64,000 nucleotides of DNA from Citricoccus sp. CH26A (GCF_000224415.1 NZ_AFXQ01000013.1:32587-96586), one strand, 5' to 3'. Positions 1 through 11,583 are shown, counted from the first letter of the stretch. The notes: a model not told the origin generated them from the sequence alone. Program-made: numbers and translations.

Positions 1-1
1 T

Positions 2-1108
2 GTGCTGGTCGTCGCCGGCGCGATGCTGGTGATGATGAACTCGCTGATCGCGGTCTACGTCACCCGGGCCGTGGTGCGCCCCGTGAGCCAGGCGGCGCTG
101 ACCGCCGAGTCGCTGTCCTCCGGGGACCTGAGCGTCCGGATGCCGGTCCACGGGGAGGACGAGATGGCCCGGCTGGGGACGTCCTTCAACCGGATGGCGG
201 ACAACATCCAGGACCAGATCACGCAACTGGCGGAACTGTCCCAGATCCAGCAGCGCTTCGTCTCGGACGTCTCGCACGAGCTGCGCACCCCGCTGACCAC
301 GGTGCGGATGGCCGCCGAGGTCCTGTACGACTCGCGCGAGGACTTCGACCCCGTCAACCGGCGCTCCACGGAACTGCTCTACCACCAGGTGGAGCGCTTC
401 CAGGCGCTGCTGGCGGACCTGCTGGAGATCACCCGCTTCGATGCCGGTGCGGCCACCGTGGCCGCCGAGAGGACCGACCTGCTGCACCTCGCCGCGGACG
501 TCGTCCTGACGGCCCAGCCGCTGGCCAGCAAGGCGGACACCGAGGTGTTCCTGGTGCCCAGCGGCACCGACGTCACCGCCGAGGTGGACCCCCGGCGCAT
601 CGAACGGATCGTGCGGAACCTCATCAACAACGCGATCGAGCACGGGGAGGGACGCCCGGTGGACGTGCTCCTCGGATCGGACGAGGACTCGGTGGCCATC
701 ATCGTGCGGGACCACGGCATCGGGATGTCCGCCGAACAGGCCTCCCGCGTCTTCGACCGGTTCTGGCGGGCGGACCCGGCCCGGGCCCGGACCACCGGTG
801 GATCCGGGCTGGGACTGTCCATCGCCACCGAGGACACCCGGTTGCACCGCGGCCGGCTCGACGCCTGGGGAGAACCGGGCGAGGGATCCGCCTTCCGGCT
901 GACCATCCCGCGGCGCAGCGGTGATGCGGTGGGCGAGGGCTCGCCCCTGGAGCTGCCGCCGGTGTACACCGAGGACCAGCGGCGCCGGCCCACGGACATC
1001 GAGAGCACGGAACCGGCGGGGACGGCCGGCCTGGTCCTGCCGGACCGTGTCCACGAACAGGCACTGGTCCGGCGGCCACCCGAGACGCCGACCGAGGAGG
1101 TGCGGTGA
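2..1108 (+). CDS. mtrB: MtrB sensor histidine kinase, 5'-truncated by the window edge
   Basis: This is the C-terminal 368 residues of the membrane sensor kinase that pairs with the OmpR-type regulator MtrA and controls cell-wall and division genes in actinobacteria. Visible in order are a transmembrane stretch at the extreme start (about residues 1-20), a HAMP linker (about 22-75), a HisKA H-box with phospho-acceptor His92 in SHELRTPL, and an HATPase domain with N-box NLINNAIEHG (207-216), G1 DHGIGM, F-box FDRFW and G2 GGSGLGLSI. The reading frame is open from the first bases, so the extracellular sensor domain and start codon lie upstream of the window. The stop overlaps the lpqB start (GTGA), the usual mtrAB-lpqB arrangement. 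Identity is inferred from domain order plus the lpqB, comF, hpf, secA neighbourhood. Confidence 0.93.
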   Translation: MLVVAGAMLVMMNSLIAVYVTRAVVRPVSQAALTAESLSSGDLSVRMPVHGEDEMARLGTSFNRMADNIQDQITQLAELSQIQQRFVSDVSHELRTPLTTVRMAAEVLYDSREDFDPVNRRSTELLYHQVERFQALLADLLEITRFDAGAATVAAERTDLLHLAADVVLTAQPLASKADTEVFLVPSGTDVTAEVDPRRIERIVRNLINNAIEHGEGRPVDVLLGSDEDSVAIIVRDHGIGMSAEQASRVFDRFWRADPARARTTGGSGLGLSIATEDTRLHRGRLDAWGEPGEGSAFRLTIPRRSGDAVGEGSPLELPPVYTEDQRRRPTDIESTEPAGTAGLVLPDRVHEQALVRRPPETPTEEVR

Positions 1109-2856
1109 ACACGACGCGGACGACCCGACGAACGGCAGCACGGAACCCCGGCCACCCGGTGCGGTGGCGGTGGCTGGTCCTGCTCGTGGCCGGGCTGCTC
1201 GTCCTCAGCGGCTGCGCCCGGTTGCCGCAGGGCGGTCCCGTGGGCACCTCGGAGCCCCTGGCCGGGAACGACAACCAGGTCAACTACACCTTCACTCCCG
1301 CGGGGCCGTCCGAGGGGGACAGCCCGGAGGAGATCATCCGCGGCTTCCTCACCGCCGGCACCGGGGTCCAGGACGACTACGCCACGGCCCGCGAGTTCCT
1401 CACCGAGGACGCGGCCGCCGCGTGGCAGCCGAATGCCCGGACGCTGGTCTACACCTCCGAACCGACGCTCGTCCCCTCGGCCACGGACAACGTGTACACC
1501 GTGCAGATGGAGGTCGAGTCGGTGGTGGACGACCGCGGCATCATGAGCCGCATGCCCGCGAACACCACCGAGGCGGCGGAGTTCGAGGTGACCGAGGTGG
1601 ACGGGCAGTGGCGGATCACCCGGGCGCCGGCCGGCGTCGTCCTGGAGACCACCCAGTTCCGGGCCCTGTTCGGCTCCCACGAGCTCTACTTCTATGACCA
1701 GTCGTACCAGTTCGCCGTGCCGGACGTGCGCTGGTTCCTGAACCGTCCCGGCACGGCCGCGGACATCGTCGATGCCCTGCTCGACGGGCCGGCGCCGTAC
1801 CTGGAGGGAGCGGTGCGCACCGCATTCCAGTCCGGGTCCGAGCTCGCCCGGCCCTCCGTGCCGATCAGCGGCGGTGCGGCCAAGGTCGACTTCACCCAGC
1901 AGACCCTCGAGGGCACCGACGGACTGACCCGTCACCGGATGCAGCAGCAGCTCGAGCTCACCCTCGGCGGTCTCAACAACGTCTCCACGGTGGAGCTGTC
2001 CGTCGACCTCGACCCCATCGACCTCGGTCCGGCCCCGGACGGTTTCGTCACCGCGCGCGTCAACCCGAGCGTGGGTTCCACCCAGGTGGCCGTGGCCGAC
2101 GGGCAGCTGGTCTACTACGAGGGAGATGCCGCCGTCCCGGTCGGTGGCCTCCGGATCGACGCCGGCGAGCCGCCCGCGCTGCCGGCCATGAGCCTGGACG
2201 GCACCCGGTTCGCGTTCCTCAACCCCGACCGCGACCAGATGCGCACCGCGGACACGGACGGTTCCCAGCGACTGGTCCTGCAGGGGCGCGACCTCACCCG
2301 GCCCAGCTTCGACCTCTCCGGCTGGGTCTGGACCGTTGACCACGCCCAGGGCACCCGCGTGATGGCCATCGACGCCGGCACGGGGGGCGCCGGAGACGAG
2401 GCCACGCGTGAGATCAGCGCCGAGTGGATCGGAGACCGGCAGGTCTCGGCGCTGAGGATCTCGCGGGACGGCACGCGTGCGGCCATCGTGGCCGGCGAGG
2501 GGGAGTCCAACCACCTCTACCTCGCCGGGGTCATCCGCGACTCCGAGGGCGTGCCGCGCGGACTGGGTGCGCCGGTACGGCTCGAGCCGACCGTCCCGAT
2601 CACCGAGGTCACCTGGCTCTCCGACCAGGAACTCGTGGTGGCCTCCACCAGTCCCAACGAGCCGGTGGAGGCACAGGTGGTCGGCTTCGACGGGTCCCTG
2701 CGGACCCTCAAGCCCCTGCTCGGCATGACCGGCCTCTCGACCGGGCCTGCGGACAACCCGATCTACGCCGAGACCGCAGAGGCCGTCCACGCCCTCGCGG
2801 GGTCCACGTGGCGGTCCCAGGCGGGAGTGGCCGAGGACCTGGCCTTCCCGGGCTGA
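1105..2856 (+). CDS. lpqB: LpqB family lipoprotein, MtrB accessory
   Basis: LpqB is an exported lipoprotein encoded directly after mtrAB; in mycobacteria it interacts with the MtrB sensor domain and modulates signalling. The 583-residue product has an Arg-rich N-terminus, a hydrophobic stretch and a lipobox (LVLSGC, lipidated Cys37). The N-terminal half carries LpqB/GerMN-type sequence, and the C-terminal half has repeated short strands consistent with a beta-propeller. The GTG start at 1105 overlaps the mtrB stop by four bases (GTGA) and is preceded by GAGGAG, so translation is probably coupled. The length is normal for the family. Confidence 0.93.
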   Translation: MNTTRTTRRTAARNPGHPVRWRWLVLLVAGLLVLSGCARLPQGGPVGTSEPLAGNDNQVNYTFTPAGPSEGDSPEEIIRGFLTAGTGVQDDYATAREFLTEDAAAAWQPNARTLVYTSEPTLVPSATDNVYTVQMEVESVVDDRGIMSRMPANTTEAAEFEVTEVDGQWRITRAPAGVVLETTQFRALFGSHELYFYDQSYQFAVPDVRWFLNRPGTAADIVDALLDGPAPYLEGAVRTAFQSGSELARPSVPISGGAAKVDFTQQTLEGTDGLTRHRMQQQLELTLGGLNNVSTVELSVDLDPIDLGPAPDGFVTARVNPSVGSTQVAVADGQLVYYEGDAAVPVGGLRIDAGEPPALPAMSLDGTRFAFLNPDRDQMRTADTDGSQRLVLQGRDLTRPSFDLSGWVWTVDHAQGTRVMAIDAGTGGAGDEATREISAEWIGDRQVSALRISRDGTRAAIVAGEGESNHLYLAGVIRDSEGVPRGLGAPVRLEPTVPITEVTWLSDQELVVASTSPNEPVEAQVVGFDGSLRTLKPLLGMTGLSTGPADNPIYAETAEAVHALAGSTWRSQAGVAEDLAFPG

Positions 2857-2964
2857 TCCTCCGGGGCGGTCCGCCCCACTCCACACGTGCCCGGCCGGTG
2901 GGCGTGGTCCACCACCGGCGTCCGCGCGCGCCGGCCGGGTGGACGGGGAAGACAGGATGGCGCC

Positions 2965-3840
2965 ATGAACCCGTGGCCCCGTTCCCTCGCCCCCGCACTG
3001 GACCGGCTCGTCCGGATGCCGGCCGTCCGGACGGTCGGGTGCGCCGCGAGGGAACTGGCCGGACTGCTGCTGCCGGTGGAGTGCGCCGTGTGCGGTGTCC
3101 AGGACGGTGCGGTCTGCCCCGCGTGCGCCGATCAGCTCGCCGGCTCGGTGCTGCACCCGTTCCGGGCCGAACGGGACGCCGCCGCGCTACCGCTGGTGTC
3201 CGTGGATCCCGACGCCGGAATGGTTCCGCTGGCGGTGGTGGCCGCGGGCCGGTACGGCGGCCCCCTGGCGCGGGCGTTGCTGGGGTTCAAGGACCACGGC
3301 CGCACGCCGGTCGGCCGGCACCTGCGCCCGGCGGTGCACCGGGCGCTGGCCGCCGTCCCCTCGCTGCTGGGTGATCAGGCACCGTGCGGGTCCGGGGTCA
3401 CCTGGACGGCACCGGCCCTACTGGTCCCGGTCCCGGGGAGTGCGGTCGGTTTCCGGCGGCGGGGATACGACCCGGTGGCCGAACTGCTGACCGGACCACT
3501 CCCCGCCGGCTGGGAACTGGCTCCCGGGCTGTTGCGCCATGCCCGTGGGCGCACGGGAGCACGGGCGCGCGGACGACCGGGGCGGACCGCCAGTCATGCC
3601 GGGACGGCCTCCACCCTGCGCCGCCACCGTAACGCCGGGCGGTTCCGCGCGACCGGCCGGGCCCATCGGGCCCAGGGGCGCCCCGTGGTGCTGTTCGACG
3701 ACGTGATGACCACCGGGTCCACCCTCGCCGCCGCCTGGCACGCCCTGGACGGGCTGGGCTTGAGGCCCGCCGCGGCGGTGGTCCTCGCGGCTGTCACGGC
3801 CCCCGGATCCGGACCCGCTGAGGGACTTAACTCCGGGTGA
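2965..3840 (+). CDS. ComF family phosphoribosyltransferase-like protein
   Basis: The 291-residue protein has the ComF layout: an N-terminal four-cysteine zinc-finger-like segment (CAVC and CPAC, about residues 36-50) followed by a type I phosphoribosyltransferase fold with the PRPP loop VLFDDVMTTGSTLAAA near the C-terminus. ComF proteins are needed for DNA uptake in competent bacteria, but the role of the actinobacterial homologue (Rv3242c type) beside secA and hpf is not established. ATG 2965 is chosen because it starts immediately before the zinc-finger region; the frame is open further upstream without a convincing ribosome binding site. An Ala/Arg-rich insert lies before the PRPP loop. 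Confidence 0.85.
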   Translation: MNPWPRSLAPALDRLVRMPAVRTVGCAARELAGLLLPVECAVCGVQDGAVCPACADQLAGSVLHPFRAERDAAALPLVSVDPDAGMVPLAVVAAGRYGGPLARALLGFKDHGRTPVGRHLRPAVHRALAAVPSLLGDQAPCGSGVTWTAPALLVPVPGSAVGFRRRGYDPVAELLTGPLPAGWELAPGLLRHARGRTGARARGRPGRTASHAGTASTLRRHRNAGRFRATGRAHRAQGRPVVLFDDVMTTGSTLAAAWHALDGLGLRPAAAVVLAAVTAPGSGPAEGLNSG

Positions 3841-3849
3841 AGAACCGAC

Positions 3850-3855
3850 TAGGCT
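3850..3855 (+). promoter_or_regulatory. Putative -10 element of the hpf promoter
   Basis: TAGGCT at 3850-3855 is preceded 17 bases upstream by TTAACT (3827-3832). The same hexamer recurs in front of several other genes in this window. Transcription from here would give a leader of roughly 140 nt before hpf. Confidence 0.45.
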
Positions 3856-3931
3856 GAGTGTGCGGAACCCGGGAGGGAACCGTCAGAGGCGGCAGGAAGG
3901 AGGAGTTCTTCCCGCCGCCGATGTGCATTAA

Positions 3932-3955
3932 GGGGCCGGTCGGTACCCCGGCCCC
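3932..3955 (+). promoter_or_regulatory. Hairpin in the hpf 5' leader
   Basis: GGGGCCGG (3932-3939) and CCGGCCCC (3948-3955) form a perfect 8-bp stem with an 8-base loop, 48 bases upstream of the hpf start. A second, imperfect stem built on GGCGGC/GCCGCC lies just upstream, around 3888-3920. There is no T-run, so this looks like leader structure rather than a terminator; function is unknown. Confidence 0.35.
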
Positions 3956-4003
3956 CGGTGCAACACCACTGTTCGGATGGCCGCGAGGCCCTAGGAGGAC
4001 ATC

Positions 4004-4684
4004 ATGACCATGGACGTCAGCTACGTTGCCCGCAACGTGTCGATCCCGGACCGGTTCCGGGACTACGCCCAGGAGAAGTTCAGCAAGATCGAGCAGCTCG
4101 CGCAGCGTGCTCAACGGCTGGAGATCAAGGTCACCAAGCAGTCCAACCACCGCCATTCGGGCCAGAACCTGACCGTGGAGCTGACGGTGCAGGGCAAGGG
4201 CAAGGTCATCCGGGCCGAGGCCCAGTCCGACGACAAGTTCGCGGCCTTCGACCTGGCGTTCGGCAAGCTCCTGGAGCGCCTGCGGAGGCTCCGCGACCGG
4301 CAGAAGGACCGTCAGCACCAGCGCGTGTCCGTCGCCGACGCGACGGCGGCGCTGCCCGTGATCGATGCGGAGCGGTCGCTCGTGGACCAGGTCAAGGCGG
4401 AGCAGGCAGCGCAGGAGGGCGTCCAGGGCGAGAAGAACGGCGAGGCGCCGGTGACGATCCGCAAGAAGGTCTTCCCCGCCCAGCCCATGACCGTCCATGA
4501 CGCCGTGGACGCGATGGAGATGGTCGGCCACGATTTCTACCTGTTCGTCGACGAGGAGTCCGGACGGCCCTCGGCGATCTACCGGCGCAAGGGCTGGTCG
4601 TACGGCGTCATCGCCCTCGACGCGGAGCATCCGGACGCCGAACCCCGCGAGGAGGAGATCGGCTACCGGGCGGCCGCCGTCTGA
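4004..4684 (+). CDS. hpf: Long-form ribosome hibernation promoting factor (HPF/RaiA family)
   Basis: Long HPF inactivates 70S ribosomes in stationary phase or stress and dimerises them through its C-terminal domain. The 226-residue protein has the N-terminal S30AE fold (about residues 1-105, including a Lys/Arg-rich face), an acidic/Ala linker, and the C-terminal dimerisation domain (about 160-215, motif containing GHDFYLFVDEE and YRRKGWSYGVI). ATG 4004 follows a strong AGGAGG at 3992-3997. A long leader with hairpins precedes it, and a strong hairpin follows it. The comF-hpf-secA order is conserved in actinobacteria. Confidence 0.95.
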   Translation: MTMDVSYVARNVSIPDRFRDYAQEKFSKIEQLAQRAQRLEIKVTKQSNHRHSGQNLTVELTVQGKGKVIRAEAQSDDKFAAFDLAFGKLLERLRRLRDRQKDRQHQRVSVADATAALPVIDAERSLVDQVKAEQAAQEGVQGEKNGEAPVTIRKKVFPAQPMTVHDAVDAMEMVGHDFYLFVDEESGRPSAIYRRKGWSYGVIALDAEHPDAEPREEEIGYRAAAV

Positions 4685-4704
4685 GACCCCGCGAACCCCT
4701 GAGC

Positions 4705-4736
4705 GCAGTGCCCGTCCCGGCAGGGGCGGGCACTGC
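4705..4736 (+). terminator. Hairpin terminator after hpf
   Basis: GCAGTGCCCG (4705-4714) pairs with CGGGCACTGC (4727-4736); the stem extends by one T-G wobble and three C-G pairs to a GGCA loop. There is no T-tract, as is common for terminators in high-GC actinobacteria. Confidence 0.6.
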
Positions 4737-4775
4737 CCCTGTCCGGACCAGTCCGACCACGAGGCCCGACCGCCC

Positions 4776-6047
4776 ATGACGTCCACCCCACCCGCCCTGA
4801 GCGCCTCCGAGGCCCGGCGCACCGTCCTGGCCGCTCAGCTGCTGGACCGCCCGCGCCGCCCCGGGCCGGTGACCGGCCGCCGGATCAGGACGGTGCTGGA
4901 CCGGCTGAACGTGGTGCAGATCGACTCCGTGAACGTGCTGGCCCGGGCGCACTACGTGCCCCTCTACAGCAGGCTCGGACCGTACGAGACGGCGGGGCTG
5001 GACCGCGTCTGGCACCGGGCCCCGCGTGACTGGACCGAGTACTGGGCCCACGAGGCCTCCCTCGTGCCGACCCGGTTGCGGCCCGCGCTCATGGCCGTCC
5101 AGCGCCGCACGTGGATGTCCGCCACGGAGCTGGACGCCGCACTGCGGGAGGACCTGTCCGATCGGATCCTGGCGCTGCTGGAGACCTCCCGGCCCCTGAC
5201 GGCCCGGCAGGTCCAGGACCGACTGGGAGACCACGGTCGGCATGAGGGGCACTGGGGCTGGAACTGGACCGTGGTCAAGCGCGTCCTCGAGGATCTCTTC
5301 GCCTCCGGACGCGTCGCCAGCGCCGGACGGAACGCTCAGTTCGAGCGCCGGTTCTTCCCTGCCTCACGGCTCACCCCGGACGTCGGGGAGCCGGACGCCC
5401 ACGCGGCCGCCGTCGAGCTCGTCCGGGCCGCCTCGCGGGCCCTGGGCGTGGCCACCGACGCCTCACTGGCCGACTACTACCGCATCCACGTCACGGCCGC
5501 CCGCGCCGCCGCCCGCGAGCTGCACCGCGAGGGCGTCCTGGAACCGGTCGGACTGCCGGGCACCGGCGGGCGGACCGTGCCCGCCTGGCGCCACGTGGCG
5601 GCGGTCACGCCCCGGTGGGCCACCGGCCGCGCCCTGGTGAGCCCCTTCGACCCCCTGGTGTTCCATCGTCCGCGGGTGGAGGACCTGTTCGGGGTCCGGT
5701 ACCGCCTGGGGATCTACACTCCCGCGGCCAGGCGCACCCGCGGTTACTACTCCCTGCTGTTCCTGCTGGGGGAGCGGCTGGCCGCCCAGGTCGACCTCAA
5801 GGCTGATCGCCCGTCAGGGGTGCTGCTGGTGCGCGGGGCCTGGTGGGAGGACCCCGCCGGGCTGCCCGGCGGGACCGTTGCGCGCGACCGGACGGCCGAC
5901 GTCGGGCACGTGGCCGGGGAGCTGGCCGCCGAACTGAACGAGCTGGCTGCGTGGCTGGCCCTGGGGGACGTGGTCGTCGAACCGGACGCGGACGGGGACC
6001 TGACCCGGGACGTGGCGTGGGCGTTGAGGAAGCTCCAAGGGTTTTGA
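4776..6047 (+). CDS. Winged-helix protein of the YcaQ/AlkX DNA glycosylase family
   Basis: This 423-residue protein belongs to the HTH_42 (YcaQ/AlkZ) superfamily of winged-helix DNA glycosylases that excise alkylated or crosslinked bases. The N-terminal motif [15 protein letters not shown] contains the QxD catalytic signature of the YcaQ/AlkX branch (AlkZ proper has QxQ), followed by YSRLGPY and a WAHEASL stretch typical of the family. The C-terminal half, with [15 protein letters not shown], also matches. ATG 4776 was chosen because homology begins about 18 residues later; the frame is open upstream across the hpf terminator. It is separate from the hpf operon by the hairpin. Family assignment is good; substrate is unknown. 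Confidence 0.85.
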   Translation: MTSTPPALSASEARRTVLAAQLLDRPRRPGPVTGRRIRTVLDRLNVVQIDSVNVLARAHYVPLYSRLGPYETAGLDRVWHRAPRDWTEYWAHEASLVPTRLRPALMAVQRRTWMSATELDAALREDLSDRILALLETSRPLTARQVQDRLGDHGRHEGHWGWNWTVVKRVLEDLFASGRVASAGRNAQFERRFFPASRLTPDVGEPDAHAAAVELVRAASRALGVATDASLADYYRIHVTAARAAARELHREGVLEPVGLPGTGGRTVPAWRHVAAVTPRWATGRALVSPFDPLVFHRPRVEDLFGVRYRLGIYTPAARRTRGYYSLLFLLGERLAAQVDLKADRPSGVLLVRGAWWEDPAGLPGGTVARDRTADVGHVAGELAAELNELAAWLALGDVVVEPDADGDLTRDVAWALRKLQGF

Positions 6048-6050
6048 TCG

Positions 6051-6056
6051 TAGACT
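6051..6056 (+). promoter_or_regulatory. Putative -10 element upstream of secA
   Basis: TAGACT at 6051-6056, directly after the stop of the preceding gene, resembles the TAG(G/A)CT elements seen elsewhere in the window. No -35 with standard spacing was found, so support is weak. Confidence 0.3.
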
Positions 6057-6156
6057 GTGCTGGTATCCCGGACCGGTGCGCCGGATCGCCCGGGGTACCC
6101 AGAGCGCAACCCATATCGACGCACCCGGGACACCGGGGAACAGGGAGTCCAGGCAC

Positions 6157-8916
<2,760 letters not shown>

Positions 8917-8956
8917 CCTGGCACCGAACCGAGGCCGACCCGGCGTCCGAGCACGC

Positions 8957-9505
8957 TCAGCCGAGTTCGAGCGCGGTGACCTTCCACCGGTCGCGGTGGC
9001 GCTCGATCCGCAGGGCCATGGCCCGGACGCGATCCGGCAACTGGATGGTGGCGCTGGCCTCGTAGACCCCGTCTCCTGCGGGACAGCAGCGGGATCCCAG
9101 GGCCTGTGGCGCGCCCGCAGCGCCGCGGTCAGGCCGGATCCGGCGGGCCAGTTCCGCCCGTCGGGTCATCTTGCCGTAGGTCGGCAGGTCCAGCCATGCC
9201 GAGAGCTGGCGCGCCGGCCGGAGACCGAGCTCGGCCTCGACGCAGGCCAGGGCGACGATCCGGGCCAGGGACCTGATGTGCCGGTCCTCTTCTCGACGCC
9301 GTTCGGCGAGGGCCCGTTCGGAGGGCGTCGAGACCGGGGCGGCCTGAGGCCCGGGGGACCACGCTGGACGTGAGGTACCGGAGCCGGGGCGCCCGACGGC
9401 GTGGGCTCCTCCGTGGGCGGACCGGGGCGGCAGGGCCGGTGGCACCGTGGACACGGTGAGCGGACCGGGGGTGCGGTGGGTCGCGGTCGAGTGGGTGGTG
9501 GACAT
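8957..9505 (-). CDS. Rv3235 family protein (DUF6459-like)
   Basis: The 182-residue protein has a low-complexity Pro/Ala/Thr-rich N-terminal half and a conserved C-terminal half containing RPARQLSAWLDLPTYGKM and a final stretch with VRAMALRIE and RWKVTALE. This is the pattern of the Rv3235 family, found near secA in actinobacteria and of unknown function. ATG 9505 follows GGAGGA four bases upstream. It is transcribed toward secA and lies downstream of the LysM gene on the same strand, so the two may be cotranscribed. The family call rests on recalled motifs. Confidence 0.75.
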   Translation of the reverse strand: MSTTHSTATHRTPGPLTVSTVPPALPPRSAHGGAHAVGRPGSGTSRPAWSPGPQAAPVSTPSERALAERRREEDRHIRSLARIVALACVEAELGLRPARQLSAWLDLPTYGKMTRRAELARRIRPDRGAAGAPQALGSRCCPAGDGVYEASATIQLPDRVRAMALRIERHRDRWKVTALELG

Positions 9506-9603
9506 CGTTCCTCCGATGGGTCGGTCGAACCGTGCTGGGGGTCAGGTGTGGGGGATCCAGGGCGCGCGGGACGTGCCCAGCGCGCGTGCCCGAACCGGCC
9601 CGT

Positions 9604-10392
9604 TCAGGACACCGGGGGTGCCTGGAGGACCGTTCCGGGGGCCAGGACGTCCGCGTCGGCTCCGATGACCGGCCGATTGAGCTGATACCACTGCCGCCAC
9701 CTGCGGTCGATCTCCAGCTCGGTGGCGTACGGACCGAGTTCCTCGGCGGCGATGTCCCAGAGGCAGTCACCGGCGCGCACGGTGACCGACCTGGGCGCCG
9801 TGCTGCGGCCCTGGTGCCCGGCCCCGGGGACCGAGGGGGCCGGAGCGGACGGTCGCCAGGTCGGCGACGGGACGCCGGCGGAGGGAGACGGCGTCCCGGA
9901 CGGTGTCTCGCGCGACGCGGCCATCCAACCGGGCCGGGGGACGGGTACGGTCAGGGCGGCGGACTGCTGCCGGGCCACGGAGAGGTGCTGCCCCGGGGCT
10001 GTGCCGACCCCGGAGAGGTCGTCGGTCGCCGCCCAGGAGCCGGGGGCGACCAGCAGGTTGAGGCCCAGGACCGACGCGGCCACCCTGCGCAGGAACCGCG
10101 GTGACAGGGCCTGTCCGTACCGGACCAGCCGGACCGAGCGCGACCGTTGACCGAGTGCCGTCAGGGCCGTGCCGATCAGCGCCACGAACCACCAGGCGGC
10201 CAGCAGTGCGCCCGTCCCCGCGCAGGCCGAGGCCACCAGGACCTCGACCGCCTGCAGTCCGGAGACGGCCTCGGCAGAGAGTCCGGTGGACCCGAACCAC
10301 CACAACAACGGGCCGGTCGCCGTCGCCAATGCGGTCAGGGCGACGTCGTCGCCCCGCGGGGCGATTCGATGGTGCGGTGATGAGGCGTCCAC
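9604..10392 (-). CDS. Membrane-anchored LysM protein
   Basis: The 262-residue product has hydrophobic segments in its first 100 residues (ALTALATATGPLLWWFG and a stretch with ALLAAWWFVALIGTALTAL), a Ser/Pro-rich linker, and a C-terminal LysM-like domain beginning VRAGDCLWDIAAEELG and continuing with WYQLNRPVIG. LysM binds peptidoglycan, so the protein probably sits in the membrane with the LysM outside. GTG 10392 is chosen over a TTG at 10467 because GAAGGGA lies seven bases upstream. It is divergent from the gene at 10655, and the spacer contains phased TTGATG repeats. This gene recurs in the secA to SAF/CpaE-like neighbourhood of related genomes; function unknown. Confidence 0.75.
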   Translation of the reverse strand: MDASSPHHRIAPRGDDVALTALATATGPLLWWFGSTGLSAEAVSGLQAVEVLVASACAGTGALLAAWWFVALIGTALTALGQRSRSVRLVRYGQALSPRFLRRVAASVLGLNLLVAPGSWAATDDLSGVGTAPGQHLSVARQQSAALTVPVPRPGWMAASRETPSGTPSPSAGVPSPTWRPSAPAPSVPGAGHQGRSTAPRSVTVRAGDCLWDIAAEELGPYATELEIDRRWRQWYQLNRPVIGADADVLAPGTVLQAPPVS

Positions 10393-10529
10393 GGGGCTTC
10401 CCTTCGGTGGTGTGGCCTGCGCCGACTCGTTCAACGGCCGGTGAACCTTCTCGATGCCCTCAGCCAACCCTGGCCGCCTGATGATGTCAATAGATGCCCG
10501 ATAGGCTCTCTAGACCCATGTACGTTCCT

Positions 10530-10561
10530 TTTGATGCTGTTTGATGTCATTCGATCATCAA
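10530..10561. promoter_or_regulatory. Three 10-bp-phased TTYGAT repeats with an inverted CATCAA
   Basis: TTTGATG starts at 10530 and again at 10540, TTCGATC at 10550, and CATCAA (the complement of TTGATG) ends at 10561. The exact 10-bp period puts the repeats on one face of the helix in an AT-rich patch between two divergent genes. It looks like a cooperative protein-binding site; the binder is unknown. Confidence 0.4.
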
Positions 10562-10642
10562 GAAAGCGTGGTGGTGCGATCGCGTCTCCTCGGACCGCGG
10601 ACCCACAGATCGCTGGCGCTCCTGCCGAGGGGCCACCCCCCC

Positions 10643-10648
10643 TAGGCT
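10643..10648 (+). promoter_or_regulatory. -10 element giving a leaderless transcript
   Basis: TAGGCT ends six bases before the ATG at 10655 and no Shine-Dalgarno sequence is present, so transcription should start at or next to the start codon. Confidence 0.55.
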
Positions 10649-10654
10649 GGGCCC

Positions 10655-11218
10655 ATGAGATGGGAACGGCTCTTCGCCGACCTCGAGGCGCAGCTGGCCC
10701 AGGGCCAGTGGCAGGACACCGAGGCCGAGGCCGCGGAGATGACCCGCGGTGAGCATGCGGGCATCACGCTGGCGGACAGGATCCGCGGGGCGCTCGGTGC
10801 GACCCTCCGGATCCAGCTGGCCGAGGGGGAGCGACTGCAGATGACCGTGTCCACCGTGGGTGAGGAGTGGCTCGGGGGCAGTGACCGGGGTGGGAGCCTG
10901 CTCGTCCACCTGGAGGGGGTCCTCGCGGTGGATGCTCCACTGGCCCTGGCGACGCCGGAGGACTCTCCCGGCCGTCGGAGACTGGGGATCTCCGCGGCCT
11001 ACCGCATGCTCTCCCGCACACGGGCCGGCGTCGTGGTCTACGGACGAGACGGTCGCTCACTCGGGGAGGGGACCATCGACAGGGTCGGGAGGGACCACTT
11101 CGACCTGGCCGTCCATCCGCGGGACGAGCACCGCCGTGGACGTAACGTCCGCGGACTGCGGGTGATCCCGTTCAGCGCGGTGCAGGTGGTCCGGTCAGCT
11201 CACGCGTCCTCGGTCTGA
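10655..11218 (+). CDS. Conserved actinobacterial protein of unknown function
   Basis: I do not recognise a characterised family. The 187-residue protein has an acidic helical N-terminus (about residues 1-35), then beta-rich sequence with two RxxR-rich turns and a C-terminal segment ending IPFSAVQVVRSA. No signal peptide or membrane segment is visible. The N-terminal part resembles conserved actinobacterial hypothetical proteins encoded beside LysM and SAF genes. It appears to be translated from a leaderless mRNA (TAGGCT six bases before ATG). Its last 19 bases overlap the convergent HTH gene. Cytosolic location is inferred. Confidence 0.7.
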   Translation: MRWERLFADLEAQLAQGQWQDTEAEAAEMTRGEHAGITLADRIRGALGATLRIQLAEGERLQMTVSTVGEEWLGGSDRGGSLLVHLEGVLAVDAPLALATPEDSPGRRRLGISAAYRMLSRTRAGVVVYGRDGRSLGEGTIDRVGRDHFDLAVHPRDEHRRGRNVRGLRVIPFSAVQVVRSAHASSV

Positions 11219-11430
11219 GGCGCGCCGGCGCGACGGGCCTCGGTCTTGGCGGCCTGCTGTGCGTACAGGTCCTCGATGTACTGGTCGAGCTTGACCTGCT
11301 CCACCCGCCACTGGCCCCGTCCCCCGATCTGGATGGCCGGGAGCTCACCGCTGCGCACGATCGCCCGGGCCTGGGCCATCGAGATCTGCAGCTCCTCGGC
11401 GACGTCGGTCAGGGTGAGGAATCGCGGCAT
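11200..11430 (-). CDS. Small excisionase/MerR-type helix-turn-helix DNA-binding protein
   Basis: The 76-residue protein is a single winged HTH of the HTH_17/excisionase class: LTLTDVAEELQISMAQARAI forms the HTH, and IQIGGRGQWRVEQVKLDQYI forms the wing and closing helix. A charged Ala-rich tail follows. BldC-like actinobacterial regulators share this size and fold, but I cannot assign it to BldC. ATG 11430 has GGAGG upstream. The gene converges on and overlaps the 3' end of the preceding gene and is divergent from the SAF gene. Phased direct repeats at 10530 are a possible but unproven target. Confidence 0.85.
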   Translation of the reverse strand: MPRFLTLTDVAEELQISMAQARAIVRSGELPAIQIGGRGQWRVEQVKLDQYIEDLYAQQAAKTEARRAGAPQTEDA

Positions 11431-11577
11431 CGGTCCTCCGGGTGGTCGGGACGGGCGTACTGCCGCCCATTCTCCCACGTCCGCGGATCCCGGCCGCGGT
11501 TGTCCCCAGCGCCGGTGTCCAGGAACCGGTGTCCACAGTGACGGACCGTCGCCTGGGCGGTCCTTTCCGGATGTGAC

Positions 11578-11583
11578 TAGGCT
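11578..11583 (+). promoter_or_regulatory. Putative -10 element of the SAF/CpaE-like operon
   Basis: TAGGCT at 11578-11583, about 55 bases upstream of the GTG start of the SAF gene, matches the recurring hexamer in this window. No clear -35 is present. Confidence 0.4.

Noticed and set aside
379..3156. Minus-strand reading frame of 925 codons opposite mtrB and lpqB
   Set aside because: High GC keeps the complementary frame open; the product is low-complexity and shows no family motifs, while both plus-strand genes are well supported.
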